Shown piece after piece: positions 9,666 to 20,383 of a stretch of 64,000 bases of DNA; position 1 is the stretch's first letter, and each line of letters begins with the position of its first letter. The translations under genes were made by a program, and so were the position numbers. The stretch lies in the NCBI RefSeq assembly GCF_011762185.1, contig NZ_JAASQJ010000003.1, positions 558,001 to 622,000 on the forward strand, read 5' to 3'. Source of the stretch: Dyadobacter arcticus. Lineage in GTDB: Bacteria; Bacteroidota; Bacteroidia; Cytophagales; Spirosomataceae. The notes below the pieces were generated by a model. That model was given only the letters and a program-made list of their open reading frames with translations, had not been told where the DNA came from and did no database searches.

Positions 9666-9850
9666 TGTTGTTCGGAGTTGTTCGTAATTGTTCAGCGTTG
9701 TTTGGTGTTGTAAGGAGTTGTTCGGTGAGTTGGGCATTTGTTGTCATACAGACCTTCTTAACTATCTCGAACTATCCCGAACTATTCCGAACCATTTCGA
9801 ACTATCCCTACCCATTTCGAACTACTCCGAACTATTCCTACCCATTTCCC
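9666..9850. repeat. Degenerate GTTGTTCGG / CCGAACTAT palindromic repeat region
   Basis: The spacer between convergent susD and polA is built from short degenerate words of about 9-11 nt. The left half repeats GTTGTTCGG-like words and the right half repeats CGAACTATTCC-like words. The halves are imperfect reverse complements, so the whole spacer can fold into a long, mismatched hairpin. Reading frames across it on the plus strand are translations of the repeat, not genes. A similar element lies at the convergent junction near 15.2-15.4 kb. Confidence 0.75.
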
Positions 9851-9855
9851 TCTTC

Positions 9856-12735
9856 TTAATGCGCTTCCAGCCAATTAGCGCCGATGCCGATCCCCGTTTC
9901 CATTCTTACGGCCATGGGAATGGCAGTTCGCATCAGCTCATCTACTTTTTCTTTCAGCAAAGGAATTTCGTCGCGGTGGGCGTCGAATACAAGCTCATCA
10001 TGCACTTGCAGGATCATGCGGGATTTCAGTTTTTCTTTGGCCATAAAATCATGAATGTTGATCATAGCTACTTTGATCATATCTGCGGCTGACCCCTGGA
10101 TTGGCGCGTTGATTGCATTTCGTTCGGCATATCCGCGGTTAGTCTGGTTTCTTGAATTGATATCCGGCAGATACCTGCGTCTTCCCAAAATGGTTTCCAC
10201 ATATTCTGTTTCGCGCGCTTTATTGATAACCTGATCCATATAACCTTTCACAGCAGAAAACTCCTCAAAATAGGCGCGGATGATTTCAGCCGCCTCGCTT
10301 CTTGGGATACCCAGTCTTTGGGCCAATCCAAAAGCGGAAATACCGTAAATGATCCCGAAATTGACCATTTTAGACTTTCTTCTCATATCCGAAGTAACTT
10401 CTTCCAGCGGCACTTTGAAAACCTTACTGGCAGTTGTGGCGTGAATGTCGCGTCCCTGGTTAAATGCTTCCGACATACTCGCATCGCCGCTGAATGCCGC
10501 CATGATCCGTAATTCGATTTGAGAATAATCGGCAGAAAGGATCTGAAAATCGTCCGTGTCCGGCACAAATGCTTTACGTATTTCGCGGCCTCGCGGCGTC
10601 CGGATAGGGATGTTTTGCAGGTTGGGATTGGTAGAACTCAAGCGTCCTGTCGCGGCCACGGCCTGGTTGTAAGATGTATGTATCCGGCCAGTGCGTCGGC
10701 TTACCAGGAGCGGAAGCGCATCGACATAAGTCGATTTCAATTTTTGTAATTCTCTGTAATCGAGTATTTTACGGGCAATCGCATGATTATTTTCCAATTC
10801 GGAAAGAATGTCTTCACCGGTAGCATATTGTCCGGTTTTCGTTTTTTTCGGCTTCTCAATGAGTTTCATTTTGTCAAAAAGCACCTCACCCAACTGCTTC
10901 GGCGAGCTGATATTGAACGATTGACCTGCAATCGCATAAATCTCCGACTCGGTGATCCGTAAATCCGATTCCAGGACGCCTGACATTTCATGCAATGTGC
11001 CAATGTCCAATCGCACACCGGTGTTTTCCATGGCTGCCAATACTTTCAGCAATGGCATCTCCACACCGTGAAAAAGCTTGGAAGCATTGACCTTTGGAAG
11101 TTCTTTTGAAAAAATGGTATTGAGTTGCAACGTAATGTCAGCATCCTCGCCTGCATATTGCGTGATTTCCGGAATGGATACGTCGCGCATGGTACCTTGT
11201 TTAACCCCTTTTTTCCCAATTAACGAAGTAATAGAAACTGGCTCGTAGTTTAGATACGAGGAGGCTAGAATGTCCATACCGTGCCGTTTATCAGGTTCCA
11301 GCAGGTAATGTGCCAGCATGGTATCACTCATTTTCCCGCGAACTTCTAAACCATACGATTTGAGTACTAATAAGTCATACTTAATGTTCTGACCAATCTT
11401 TTCAATGTTTTCATTCTCAAAGACTTCCCTGAAATTTTCCAGGATTTCGAGCGCTTTCTCCCGGTCGTCAGGTACTGGAATGTAAAATGCTTCCCCCGCC
11501 AGATAAGAAAATGAAAGTCCCACCAATTCCGCTTCAATGGTATCGAGCGAAGTGGTTTCCGTGTCAAAGCAAAATGCGTCCTGCAGATTCAGATAATAGG
11601 CCAGGCCTTTCATCAGCTCCGGCGTATCGACGGTATGGTAGCGATGGAAAGTATTATCAATCGTCCGTTTAGTAGTTGGTATTTTCAGGTCTTCATAGGC
11701 CTGTTCCGGCGCGTCATCGTCCGCAATACCTTCGCTGATGATCGCCGGTTGTTTTCCAAGCTCTTCTGTTGGGTTGCCAAAAAGGTCCAGCTGGCCTTTT
11801 TTCTCTTTGGCGGGTGTGGCCGGTCTTGCTGTGGGAGCGAGCTGTCCAGTCTGACTGATGCCAAGTACCCGCTGTTTCAAAGTTTTGAATTCCAATTCAT
11901 CAAAAAGCTCAACGACCAGATCCACATTGGGGCCGCACATCGTGAGGTCTTCTGCGTCGAATGGAACCGGTACCTGGCAATCGATTGTCGCAAGCTGCTT
12001 GCTCAGGATTGCTTTATCAAAATTTTCACGGATTTTTTCGCCCAGTTTTCCTTTGATTTCGTCCGCGTGCGTGATCAGGTTTTCGATGGTATCGTACTGT
12101 TGAATCAGCTTTTGGGCGGTTTTTTCACCTACGCCCGGTATACCCGGAATGTTATCAACCGCATCGCCCATCAATCCCAGCATATCAATCACCTGGTCGA
12201 TCCGTTTGATCTGCCACTTCGCCAATATCTCGGTTATCCCCAGTTTCTCTGCTCCATTTCCTAAAAAAGCGGGCTTGTACATATACACATGTTGCTCCAC
12301 CAGCTGTCCATAATCTTTGTCAGGTGTCATCATAAACACCTCAAACCCTTCCCGGGATGCTTCTTTGGCAACGGTACCAATGATATCGTCCGCTTCGTAA
12401 CCATCCAGCTCCAATACCGGAATGCACATCGCCTTCAGCAAACGTTTCACCAATGGGATAGCAACCGAGATGTCCTCAGGCTGTTCCTGCCGCTGGGCTT
12501 TATACGCTTCATATTGTACGTGCCGGAACGTAGGAGCAGCAGTGTCAAAGGCGACACCGAGGTGTGTGGGCTTTTCTTTTTGTAAAACTTCGAGAAGTGT
12601 ATTTGTAAATCCGAAAACGGCACTTGTATTTAAGCCTCTTGAAGTAATGCGGGGAGCTTTGATAAACGCAAAATGCGCACGATATATCAACGCCATTGCG
12701 TCAAGAAGAAATAGTTTGTGAACGGGTTTATCCAT
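9856..12735 (-). CDS. polA: DNA polymerase I
   Basis: 959 residues with all three classical domains. The 5'-3' flap exonuclease (about 1-300) shows LFLLDAMALIYRAHFAF, YEADDIIGTVA and LMGDAVDNIPGIPGVGEKTA. The 3'-5' proofreading exonuclease (about 365-545) keeps its metal-binding FCFDTETTSLD and IGQNIKYDLLVLKSYG, so it should be active. The polymerase (about 560-959) has motif A ADYSQIELRIMA, motif B RRKSKMVNFGIIYGIS and motif C LQVHDELVFD, plus NPNLQNIPIR. It fills gaps in repair and removes Okazaki primers. A Pro/Lys/Gln-rich linker (about 300-340) joins the first two domains. It is transcribed alone; a G-rich tract lies about 85 bp upstream of the start. Confidence 0.98.
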   Translation of the reverse strand: MDKPVHKLFLLDAMALIYRAHFAFIKAPRITSRGLNTSAVFGFTNTLLEVLQKEKPTHLGVAFDTAAPTFRHVQYEAYKAQRQEQPEDISVAIPLVKRLLKAMCIPVLELDGYEADDIIGTVAKEASREGFEVFMMTPDKDYGQLVEQHVYMYKPAFLGNGAEKLGITEILAKWQIKRIDQVIDMLGLMGDAVDNIPGIPGVGEKTAQKLIQQYDTIENLITHADEIKGKLGEKIRENFDKAILSKQLATIDCQVPVPFDAEDLTMCGPNVDLVVELFDELEFKTLKQRVLGISQTGQLAPTARPATPAKEKKGQLDLFGNPTEELGKQPAIISEGIADDDAPEQAYEDLKIPTTKRTIDNTFHRYHTVDTPELMKGLAYYLNLQDAFCFDTETTSLDTIEAELVGLSFSYLAGEAFYIPVPDDREKALEILENFREVFENENIEKIGQNIKYDLLVLKSYGLEVRGKMSDTMLAHYLLEPDKRHGMDILASSYLNYEPVSITSLIGKKGVKQGTMRDVSIPEITQYAGEDADITLQLNTIFSKELPKVNASKLFHGVEMPLLKVLAAMENTGVRLDIGTLHEMSGVLESDLRITESEIYAIAGQSFNISSPKQLGEVLFDKMKLIEKPKKTKTGQYATGEDILSELENNHAIARKILDYRELQKLKSTYVDALPLLVSRRTGRIHTSYNQAVAATGRLSSTNPNLQNIPIRTPRGREIRKAFVPDTDDFQILSADYSQIELRIMAAFSGDASMSEAFNQGRDIHATTASKVFKVPLEEVTSDMRRKSKMVNFGIIYGISAFGLAQRLGIPRSEAAEIIRAYFEEFSAVKGYMDQVINKARETEYVETILGRRRYLPDINSRNQTNRGYAERNAINAPIQGSAADMIKVAMINIHDFMAKEKLKSRMILQVHDELVFDAHRDEIPLLKEKVDELMRTAIPMAVRMETGIGIGANWLEAH

Positions 12736-13065
12736 GAGGTAAGTGATTATCGAATTCCAAATATAACGTTTGTAAACGACTGAAAGGGATTGCGGAGGGA
12801 TTTTTGTAGATTGCTTTTTGGGGGAAAAGGGGAAGGGTCAGGGAGGAGGGAGGAAAGGGAGAAAGGGGAGGGCTTGCTGGTCATAATGAAAGTAGTGAGT
12901 TTATTGACAGTTTGGGTCTTTTTATACTTTATTTACATTTTATACTTTTATTTCATATTGTATTTTTCAGTATTATTAATAGTTTGATGCTTTCAATTTA
13001 TTTTAACAGTATCGATAATTATAAAAAGATCTTTACTTATTAACCATTTAATTAATCTATGCGTT
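12736..13065. other. Intergenic region between divergent polA and S9 peptidase genes
   Basis: 330 bp that must hold both divergent promoters. The polA-proximal half contains a purine-only tract (see separate entry); the other half is very AT-rich (many TTTATAC/TATTTT words). The 65-codon frame at 12790-12987 is only the purine tract and AT-rich DNA in translation (GKGEGSGRREEREKGEG, then a run of hydrophobic residues) and is not called. Confidence 0.6.
12820..12872 (+). promoter_or_regulatory. 53-nt purine tract with G-quadruplex potential
   Basis: 51 of 53 bases are purines; the only pyrimidines are TC at 12838-12839. It has eight runs of three or more G separated by 1-7 nt loops, which satisfies the usual G-quadruplex pattern on the plus strand. 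The tract starts about 85 bp upstream of the polA start codon. Whether it folds or regulates anything is inference. Confidence 0.6.
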
Positions 13066-15210
13066 ATGAGAATTATTTTACTGGTTTTAGCTGTTTTAGT
13101 TTTTTCTTGTAATCAAAATAAAGAAGTGAAAGAAGCATATCAATGGCCGGAAGCGACGCCTCCTGTGGCTGAAAAGCAAGACCATGAGACCGGAATGCAT
13201 GGCGATAAGCGTAATGATGAGTATTACTGGATGGCCGATTTTTTTAGCAAAGGGCCTGATAGCACGAAAGTTGTCGATTATCTGAAAGCAGAGAATGCTT
13301 ATACAGATACGATGATGGCGGCTACCAAGAAGTTTCAGGCGGACCTCTTCTCCGAAATGAAAGGGCGGATTAAAGAAAAAGACGAATCGGTTCCAGTTTT
13401 TTCAAATGGGTATTGGTACTACACCAGGAGTGAGGAGGGGAAACAATATTATAAGTATTGTCGGAAAAAGGGCACATTGGATGCAGCTGAGGAAATATTG
13501 CTGGATGTGGACAAACTGGCGGAAGGACATTCGTATTATAGCGCAAATGGGTTCAATGTAAGCCCCGACAACAAATTGCTAGTGTACGGCGTGGACACTG
13601 TTTCGAGACGGGAGTATACCATGTACATCAAGAACCTGGAAACGGGCGAGAATTTCAAAGACGCCATTTTTCCGACCGATCCTGGTTATGAGTGGGGTAA
13701 TGACAGCAAAACCTTGTTTTACCCTTTGACGAACCGAAAAACGCTTTTAAGCGAAAAAATAAAGCGGCACATATTGGGTACCGATGCCAAAAGCGATGTG
13801 GTGGTGTACGCCGAGACGGATAAAAGCAATTACATCGGGGTAGGGAAGACGAAATCTGATAAATACATTGTCATTTCTTCGTCCGCTACCATGTCTTCCG
13901 AGCATCGTATACTGGATGCCGATAAACCGGATGGAGAATTCAGGGTTTTTCAGCCAAGAATAAAGGATGTCAAGTACGACATCGACCATCAGGGCGACAA
14001 ATTCCTGATCGTAACCAATAAGGATGCGCTGAATTTTAAACTGATGGAAACGCCGGTCGGCAGTACCGGTGTCGATAATTGGAAAGACGTAATCCCGGCG
14101 CGAAAAGATGTCCTGGTTGAAGATATTGATGTTTTCAGGGATTTTTTGGTGGTTACCGAGCGTAAAAACGGGCTCCTGCAACTCAGGATCAGAAATGTCA
14201 ACACAAAAGCGGAACATTATGTAGACTTCGGTGAACCTGCTTATGCGGCCTATCCATCAGCGAATCCTGAATATGACAGCAAAACGTTAAGATATGCATA
14301 CACTTCGCTGACCACGCCAAATTCGGTTTACGATTATGACATGGAATTGAAGAAAAAGGACCTCAAAAAGAGACAGGAAGTGCTTGGCGGTTATGATTCG
14401 GAGCAATATGTCACCGAACGGTTGTATGCTACGTCCAGGGATGGGGTTAAGGTGCCGATTTCGCTGGTTTATAAAAAAGGAACTGTTAAAAGTGCTGAAA
14501 CGCCGATGTTGCTGTATGCGTATGGTTCTTACGGTTACAGTATGGATGCCGGTTTCAGCAGCGCAAGGTTAAGTTTGCTGGACCGCGGGTTTATTTTCGC
14601 CATCGCGCACATTCGTGGCGGACAGGAAATGGGCCGTCAGTGGTACGAGGATGGAAAGATGTTTAAAAAGAAAAACACGTTTTTCGATTTTATCGATTGC
14701 GCAGAGTTTTTGATTAAAGAAAAATATACATCATCGGCCCATTTGTTCGCCGAGGGCGGCAGTGCAGGGGGCTTATTAATGGGCGCTATCTCCAATCTCC
14801 GGCCCGACCTGTGGCGTGGAATCGTTGCGGATGTACCTTTTGTGGATGTGGTAACGACAATGCTTGACGAGAGTATACCATTGACTACCAATGAGTTTGA
14901 CGAATGGGGTAATCCAAAAAACAAAGATTCGTACATGTACCTGAAATCTTATTCACCTTACGACAACGTAGAGAAAAAGGATTACGGCAATATGCTTGTT
15001 ACCACTGGCCTGCACGACAGTCAGGTCCAGTATTTCGAGCCAGCCAAATGGGTAGCAAGGCTCAGGACGCATAAAACAGACAAAAATGTGCTGTTACTTC
15101 AAACCAACATGGACGCCGGCCACGGCGGTTCATCAGGACGGTTTGATTATCTCAAAGAAGTCGCCCTGCGGTATGCCTTCATGTTTGCGTTAGAGGGAAT
15201 CGAGAAGTGA
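13066..15210 (+). CDS. S9A family oligopeptidase (prolyl oligopeptidase / oligopeptidase B type), lipoprotein
   Basis: 714 residues. The N-terminus is a lipoprotein signal (MRIILLVLAVLVFSCNQNK, lipid on Cys15). An S9 beta-propeller (about 70-430) begins at KRNDEYYWMADF, the usual YxWLED region. The C-terminal alpha/beta hydrolase domain has the nucleophile in GGSAGGLL (Ser566), the acid in GLHDSQVQYFEP (Asp651) and the histidine in NMDAGHGGSSGRF (His686), so the triad is intact. IAHIRGGQEMGRQWYEDGKM is diagnostic of S9A enzymes and favours the protease II branch. It should cleave short peptides after basic or prolyl residues, facing the periplasm. It is monocistronic and convergent with metY. 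Confidence 0.9.
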   Translation: MRIILLVLAVLVFSCNQNKEVKEAYQWPEATPPVAEKQDHETGMHGDKRNDEYYWMADFFSKGPDSTKVVDYLKAENAYTDTMMAATKKFQADLFSEMKGRIKEKDESVPVFSNGYWYYTRSEEGKQYYKYCRKKGTLDAAEEILLDVDKLAEGHSYYSANGFNVSPDNKLLVYGVDTVSRREYTMYIKNLETGENFKDAIFPTDPGYEWGNDSKTLFYPLTNRKTLLSEKIKRHILGTDAKSDVVVYAETDKSNYIGVGKTKSDKYIVISSSATMSSEHRILDADKPDGEFRVFQPRIKDVKYDIDHQGDKFLIVTNKDALNFKLMETPVGSTGVDNWKDVIPARKDVLVEDIDVFRDFLVVTERKNGLLQLRIRNVNTKAEHYVDFGEPAYAAYPSANPEYDSKTLRYAYTSLTTPNSVYDYDMELKKKDLKKRQEVLGGYDSEQYVTERLYATSRDGVKVPISLVYKKGTVKSAETPMLLYAYGSYGYSMDAGFSSARLSLLDRGFIFAIAHIRGGQEMGRQWYEDGKMFKKKNTFFDFIDCAEFLIKEKYTSSAHLFAEGGSAGGLLMGAISNLRPDLWRGIVADVPFVDVVTTMLDESIPLTTNEFDEWGNPKNKDSYMYLKSYSPYDNVEKKDYGNMLVTTGLHDSQVQYFEPAKWVARLRTHKTDKNVLLLQTNMDAGHGGSSGRFDYLKEVALRYAFMFALEGIEK

Positions 15211-15224
15211 GGGGGGATTTGGTT

Positions 15225-15375
15225 CTTAGTAGTTCGGTATTGTCAGGGTTGTTCGGGATGGTCATTTTTTGTCAGGTGTTGTCATTCATTATAAGATCGG
15301 ACAACCCCGAAACAATTTCTGACCACGCCTGACAACTCCGAACAATTTCTAACCGCCCGAACAACCCGAACAACA
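15225..15375. repeat. Long imperfect inverted repeat of TTGTTCGG / CCGAACAA words
   Basis: The spacer between convergent S9 peptidase and metY genes. The left arm (about 15225-15285) has words such as TTGTCAGGGTTGTTCGGG and the right arm (about 15297-15375) has GACAACTCCGAACAA and CCCGAACAACCCGAACAAC. The two arms are roughly two-thirds complementary over 60 bp or more. It uses the same words as the element near 9.7 kb and probably terminates transcription from both sides. Confidence 0.7.
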
Positions 15376-15378
15376 ATG

Positions 15379-16677
<1,299 letters not shown>

Positions 16678-16771
16678 TTATAGGTGGATAAAGCCCAAAT
16701 GTATCAAATTATAAATACACGGTATATCACTACGGTAGTCTTTTGCTTGCCGAATAATAAATAGAATTTTT

Positions 16772-17317
16772 TTAGAAGTCAGCTGCTGATTCTGCAATGA
16801 GTTTCAACAGGTTATCACATTGTGCCTGCAATGCAGCGATCGTTTCTGGATCTGTTACCTTACCCGATTCTATTTTGCGCTTCACATTGGCGATGGAAAG
16901 CGCGGAGGATTCGTTTCGGTTGGTTCCCAATGCAGTCAGGGTGAGCAGGAGGGAGGCGAGGGCTTTATCACCACCCAAATTTAGCGGGGAAGCACTGATC
17001 GCAGCAACCGGTTTTTGATTCAGGTCGCCGGTACCAACGGTCCAATCCAATGCATTTTTCAATGTTCCGGGTACGCCATATGCATATTCTGGTGTGCAGA
17101 TAATGACTGCTGCCGCATGCTGGATCGCGTCTTTGAATTTCTTCACACCCTCAGTATCATCAAGGCCCGGACTGAAATGTGGGATTTTGTCCAGGCCCTG
17201 AAAAATCTTAAATGATACATGTTCCGGAAACAGTTCGCCGATAGATGCTAAAATGATGGTATTGGTGGAGTCAGCACGCAGGCTGCCGGATATTCCAAGA
17301 ATGTTGATCTTTTTCAT
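16772..17317 (-). CDS. NADPH-dependent FMN reductase family protein
   Basis: 181 residues with a flavodoxin-like fold. ILGISGSLRADSTNT is the FMN phosphate loop, ICTPEYAYGVPGTLKNALDW is the family hallmark that contacts the flavin ring, and PVAAISASPLNLGG follows. The family includes quinone, chromate and azo-dye reductases and flavin reductases that supply reduced FMN. Two genes away lies a luciferase-like flavin monooxygenase and between them a WYL regulator, so a flavin-redox link is possible, though no direct evidence ties them together. Substrate uncertain. Confidence 0.9.
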   Translation of the reverse strand: MKKINILGISGSLRADSTNTIILASIGELFPEHVSFKIFQGLDKIPHFSPGLDDTEGVKKFKDAIQHAAAVIICTPEYAYGVPGTLKNALDWTVGTGDLNQKPVAAISASPLNLGGDKALASLLLTLTALGTNRNESSALSIANVKRKIESGKVTDPETIAALQAQCDNLLKLIAESAADF

Positions 17318-17432
17318 ACCTGCAATTTACGATGCAGGCCTAATTTTTGGTAATTCGTGGTGGCGTTTCAGGTTGCGTTATAAGCACATCAAAGTTTTGC
17401 CAATGCTTCCATCAAAACCTCCGGCGCCACGA

Positions 17433-18377
17433 TTACTGCAAATTTTCCGCAATCTGGCCTAACAAGTTTTTAACGGTCAATTTCAGGGATTCAGGTTCCA
17501 GGATGAAGGAGTTGGGGGCAATCATCAGAAACCATCGAGCGAAACCTTCCAGCGATGGGCTTAGGAAGGACATTTCAATATAATCGCCCTTGGTAACTTC
17601 GGAAACGAAACCATAAAAATTCCTCTGTTCGCGGATATATCTTGCGACCCTTTTTTCGAGTTTGATGCGGATCAGGCGCATATTTTCCGCCTCCCAGGTG
17701 TCATGCATGAAATCTTTAAGCGGGGCATGTTTTTGCTTGAAAGGTTGCTCGGTCATTTCGCAATGAAGGATTCGGTCGGAGCGGAAATTGCGGTAATCGT
17801 TCCTTAAATGGCAAAAAGCGATGGTATACCAATAATTATTTTCATGGTAAACGCCGACGGGTTCAATAATCCTCTCCATCGGATCGTGCGCACTCACGGC
17901 AGCATAATTGATCTTCGTGATCTTTTTTTCCGAGATGCTTTTGAGCAAAACGTCCAGGGTATTGCTGTTGGATTTATGGAAAAGATTATTATTATGACGG
18001 ATCTCAATGTGGCTTTCAAGATTTTCCACCATTGACTTTTCAGTACTCCGCAAAACCGCCTTTATCTTAAACATGGCGGACTGATACTGCGACTGCGTGG
18101 AAAGATCCGTGAATTTTTCCATCAGTTTTTCTGCCGTAATAAATGTTCGCGCCTCTTCTTTGGTAAACATAACAGGAGGCAGACGATAGCCATCCATGAT
18201 CGAATAACCTACGCCTGCCTCCCCAATAATTGGTACACCAGCTTCTGCCAGGGAACTGATGTCCCGATATACTGTTCTCAAACTGATTTCAAACCGTTCT
18301 GCCAGATCTTGCGCCTTCACAATTTTGCGGGATTGCAATTGGATCAGGATGGCGGTAATACGGTCGAAACGATTCAT
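17433..18377 (-). CDS. HTH-11/WYL domain transcriptional regulator (YafY-like)
   Basis: 314 residues from ATG at 18377, preferred over an upstream TTG at 18404 because family members begin just before DRI..L..L. The N-terminal winged HTH (about 1-60) reads FDRITAILIQLQSRKIVKAQ and FEISLRTVYRDISSLAEAGV. A linker carrying DGYRLPPVMFTKEEA leads into a WYL domain (about 130-230) whose core is VGVYHENNYWYTIAFCHLRN, with RSDRILHCEMTEQPF, followed by a WCX-type C-terminal extension. WYL domains sense small ligands or nucleic acids, and many of these proteins activate or repress neighbouring genes. Likely targets are the flanking FMN reductase and monooxygenase, by inference. Confidence 0.9.
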   Translation of the reverse strand: MNRFDRITAILIQLQSRKIVKAQDLAERFEISLRTVYRDISSLAEAGVPIIGEAGVGYSIMDGYRLPPVMFTKEEARTFITAEKLMEKFTDLSTQSQYQSAMFKIKAVLRSTEKSMVENLESHIEIRHNNNLFHKSNSNTLDVLLKSISEKKITKINYAAVSAHDPMERIIEPVGVYHENNYWYTIAFCHLRNDYRNFRSDRILHCEMTEQPFKQKHAPLKDFMHDTWEAENMRLIRIKLEKRVARYIREQRNFYGFVSEVTKGDYIEMSFLSPSLEGFARWFLMIAPNSFILEPESLKLTVKNLLGQIAENLQ

Positions 18378-18412
18378 TTTTGGCGGGTAAAATGTCCTGC
18401 GCAAAAATAATC

Positions 18413-19426
18413 TTAAAGAACCGGTTCTCTCAAATTAAATGCTTCGGAAATCAATTGAAATGACCTGACCCTGTTTTCAGCAGAGTCTGCCATGGTCGAA
18501 ATGATGATTTCATCTAGTTCGAATGCGTTAGCAAGATCAGTAAGTTGTTCTTTTACAGAGTCTTGCGTACCAGAGATAATACGACCGCTGTTATACCGAA
18601 TGCGTTCCAGCTCACCAACCGTAAAGCGATAATTCTTGACGGTTTGCGCGTCGGGGAATGGACCAAATTTCCCTTTTTCAAATTCAACCAGAATGTAATC
18701 CATCATTTTACGCATCTCAGCCGCTTTTTCCTCGGTTTCTCCACATAACACAAACACCGAAAGGATCGCATGCGGATGTTCATTCTGATCCGAAGGCCTG
18801 AAATTCCTGCGATATGTTTCCACAACATCGGGTCTGACAAATCCATTGATGAATTTCGCGACTGCTAATCCCATTCCAAATCGGGCAGCGATGTTGCTGC
18901 TTCCTCCACTCGAACTTAAAATCCACTGCTCGGGGATAGTCGGCGACTGAGGTGTTGCATATATAAAGCCGCGCTCGGTTCCAGCAGTATCTCTAAAAAA
19001 GTGCTGTAAATGTTCCAGCTGACGCAAATAGCTTGTTTCGCTAAAATCGTTTGACGGGTTTAACAATGACGATGTGATCCTGTCAGTGCCGGGAGCCCGG
19101 CCCATTCCGAGGTCTATTCGCCCTGGAAACAATGTTTCCAACATTCTGAAATTCTCCGCGACTTTTAATGCGCTGTGGTTGGGAAGCATAATGCCCCCGG
19201 AGCCAATCCGGATATGACTGGTCGAATCGGCCAGCTTCACCATCAGTACTTCCGGCGTTGAGCCTGCTATAAATGTGGAATTGTGATGTTCTGATACCCA
19301 AAACCTGCTATAACCCAGTTCTTCAGCCAGTTTGGCAGTTTCGATTGTCTCCTGAATGGCCTCCTGAACTGTTGATCCCTGTCTTACAATGGATTGGTCC
19401 AGTACGCCTAATTTGATATGATTCAT
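18413..19426 (-). CDS. LLM class flavin-dependent oxidoreductase
   Basis: 337 residues from ATG at 19426 (MNHIKLGVLDQSIVRQG); the open frame extends to a TTG at 19456 that adds an unlikely leader. Luciferase-like TIM barrel: GYSRFWVSEHHNST, GSGGIMLPNHSALKVAENFR, LFPGRIDLGMGRAPGTDR and the ILSSSGGSSNIAARFGMGLA loop are all typical of the MsnO8/YhbW group. Such enzymes oxidise diverse substrates with FMNH2 supplied by a separate reductase. The FMN reductase gene two positions downstream could serve that role. It is 35 bp upstream of the WYL regulator and co-directional. Substrate unknown. Confidence 0.92.
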   Translation of the reverse strand: MNHIKLGVLDQSIVRQGSTVQEAIQETIETAKLAEELGYSRFWVSEHHNSTFIAGSTPEVLMVKLADSTSHIRIGSGGIMLPNHSALKVAENFRMLETLFPGRIDLGMGRAPGTDRITSSLLNPSNDFSETSYLRQLEHLQHFFRDTAGTERGFIYATPQSPTIPEQWILSSSGGSSNIAARFGMGLAVAKFINGFVRPDVVETYRRNFRPSDQNEHPHAILSVFVLCGETEEKAAEMRKMMDYILVEFEKGKFGPFPDAQTVKNYRFTVGELERIRYNSGRIISGTQDSVKEQLTDLANAFELDEIIISTMADSAENRVRSFQLISEAFNLREPVL

Positions 19427-19520
19427 TGAATTGAAAACCTGTTTGAAGGATAACAACCCACTTGCACTTTGTATTCCTTCTCAGTCGGGAAATGTGCTTT
19501 CTTTCAGGATAGTAACCGAT

Positions 19521-19970
19521 TTATAGAGGATCCTTTGGGGAACGTTGCCAATAGGTAGACCGGCCAAATAGCGGAATACCAACATAACTTCGTATTTCCA
19601 GTAGCTTTTCACGCAATTTCAGGATGCAGTTGTAGGTTTTACCGCTTTTAGGATCATACATTTTTCCATTGTCCCAGGCAGTTTCTGTATAGACGAAATC
19701 GTGAAGTATATTGACATTATACAGGTTACGGCCGCGTAGCTTCTCATTCGTGTTCTGCGTGTCTTTTTTAGAGGTAATCCCGTCGGCTTCAAGCATATCT
19801 TCTGACCAAAGTAACTTTCCGAAATATTCGGTGCCAACTTTATAGATTTCTATTTTGGTATCCTTTTCTTCATTCATCCACTCGCCAAGAATGGCATCTG
19901 ATGAGGAAATTTGCGCTGCCAATAATGAGTAGCAAAAGGTAAAAAATATTGTAAAAATAATTTTGTACAT
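19521..19970 (-). CDS. DUF2147 family exported protein
   Basis: 149 residues from ATG at 19970, which opens a signal peptide (MYKIIFTIFFTFCYSLLAAQ); the open frame goes 19 codons further upstream to 20027 without a signal-like sequence. The DUF2147 pattern is clear: ILGEWMNEEKDTKIEIYK, YFGKLLWSEDM, GRNLYNVNILHDFVY, WDNGKMYDPKSGKTYNC and EIRSYVGIPLFGRSTYWQR. Members are small periplasmic proteins of unknown biochemical role, with a lipocalin-like fold proposed. It is the most upstream gene of this minus-strand run, about 95 bp from the monooxygenase start. Confidence 0.85.
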   Translation of the reverse strand: MYKIIFTIFFTFCYSLLAAQISSSDAILGEWMNEEKDTKIEIYKVGTEYFGKLLWSEDMLEADGITSKKDTQNTNEKLRGRNLYNVNILHDFVYTETAWDNGKMYDPKSGKTYNCILKLREKLLEIRSYVGIPLFGRSTYWQRSPKDPL

Positions 19971-20383
19971 CCTGATTTTAATGGTGTCCGTGATACCGAC
20001 TAAATTTTGATTCTCGAAAATGTTCAAATTTGAATTTAATTGTAAAAATGTTATTATAAGGCTGATTTAGATTAAAAGGCTAATCTCGGCGCTCAAATCA
20101 GTACTTATTACGATGTTATTATAAATAACAATGTTAGAATCGAAATTTTACATCGTTAGGATTATTTATGATTTTATTGACGCTTCAATAAGTGCTAAAT
20201 GTGTTTAAGTTATGCTAATACAATATACAAATGATATCGGATAAGGAAACAGAATTATTTCAAGATTTTAATTTCGATGGCGTTACTAGAAAAACTATTT
20301 AACTAAGTTTAAGGTTTTGTATAGAATTAATTGTTAGTTTAAATTTATTTGCGTTCAAAATCTATCTATCAACCACTCTATTT
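19971..20383. other. AT-rich divergent intergenic region
   Basis: About 410 bp between divergent DUF2147 and histidine kinase genes, strongly AT-rich, with several overlapping TTATTATAA words near 20050-20130. I see no coding frame, RNA gene or clear hairpin. It presumably holds both promoters. Confidence 0.5.

Noticed and set aside
9659..10092. Plus-strand frames (66 and 134 codons) across the susD/polA spacer
   Set aside because: They translate the degenerate repeat and then the reverse strand of polA.
12790..12987. 65-codon plus-strand frame between polA and the S9 peptidase
   Set aside because: It is the translation of the purine tract and AT-rich DNA; charged then hydrophobic runs without any family resemblance.
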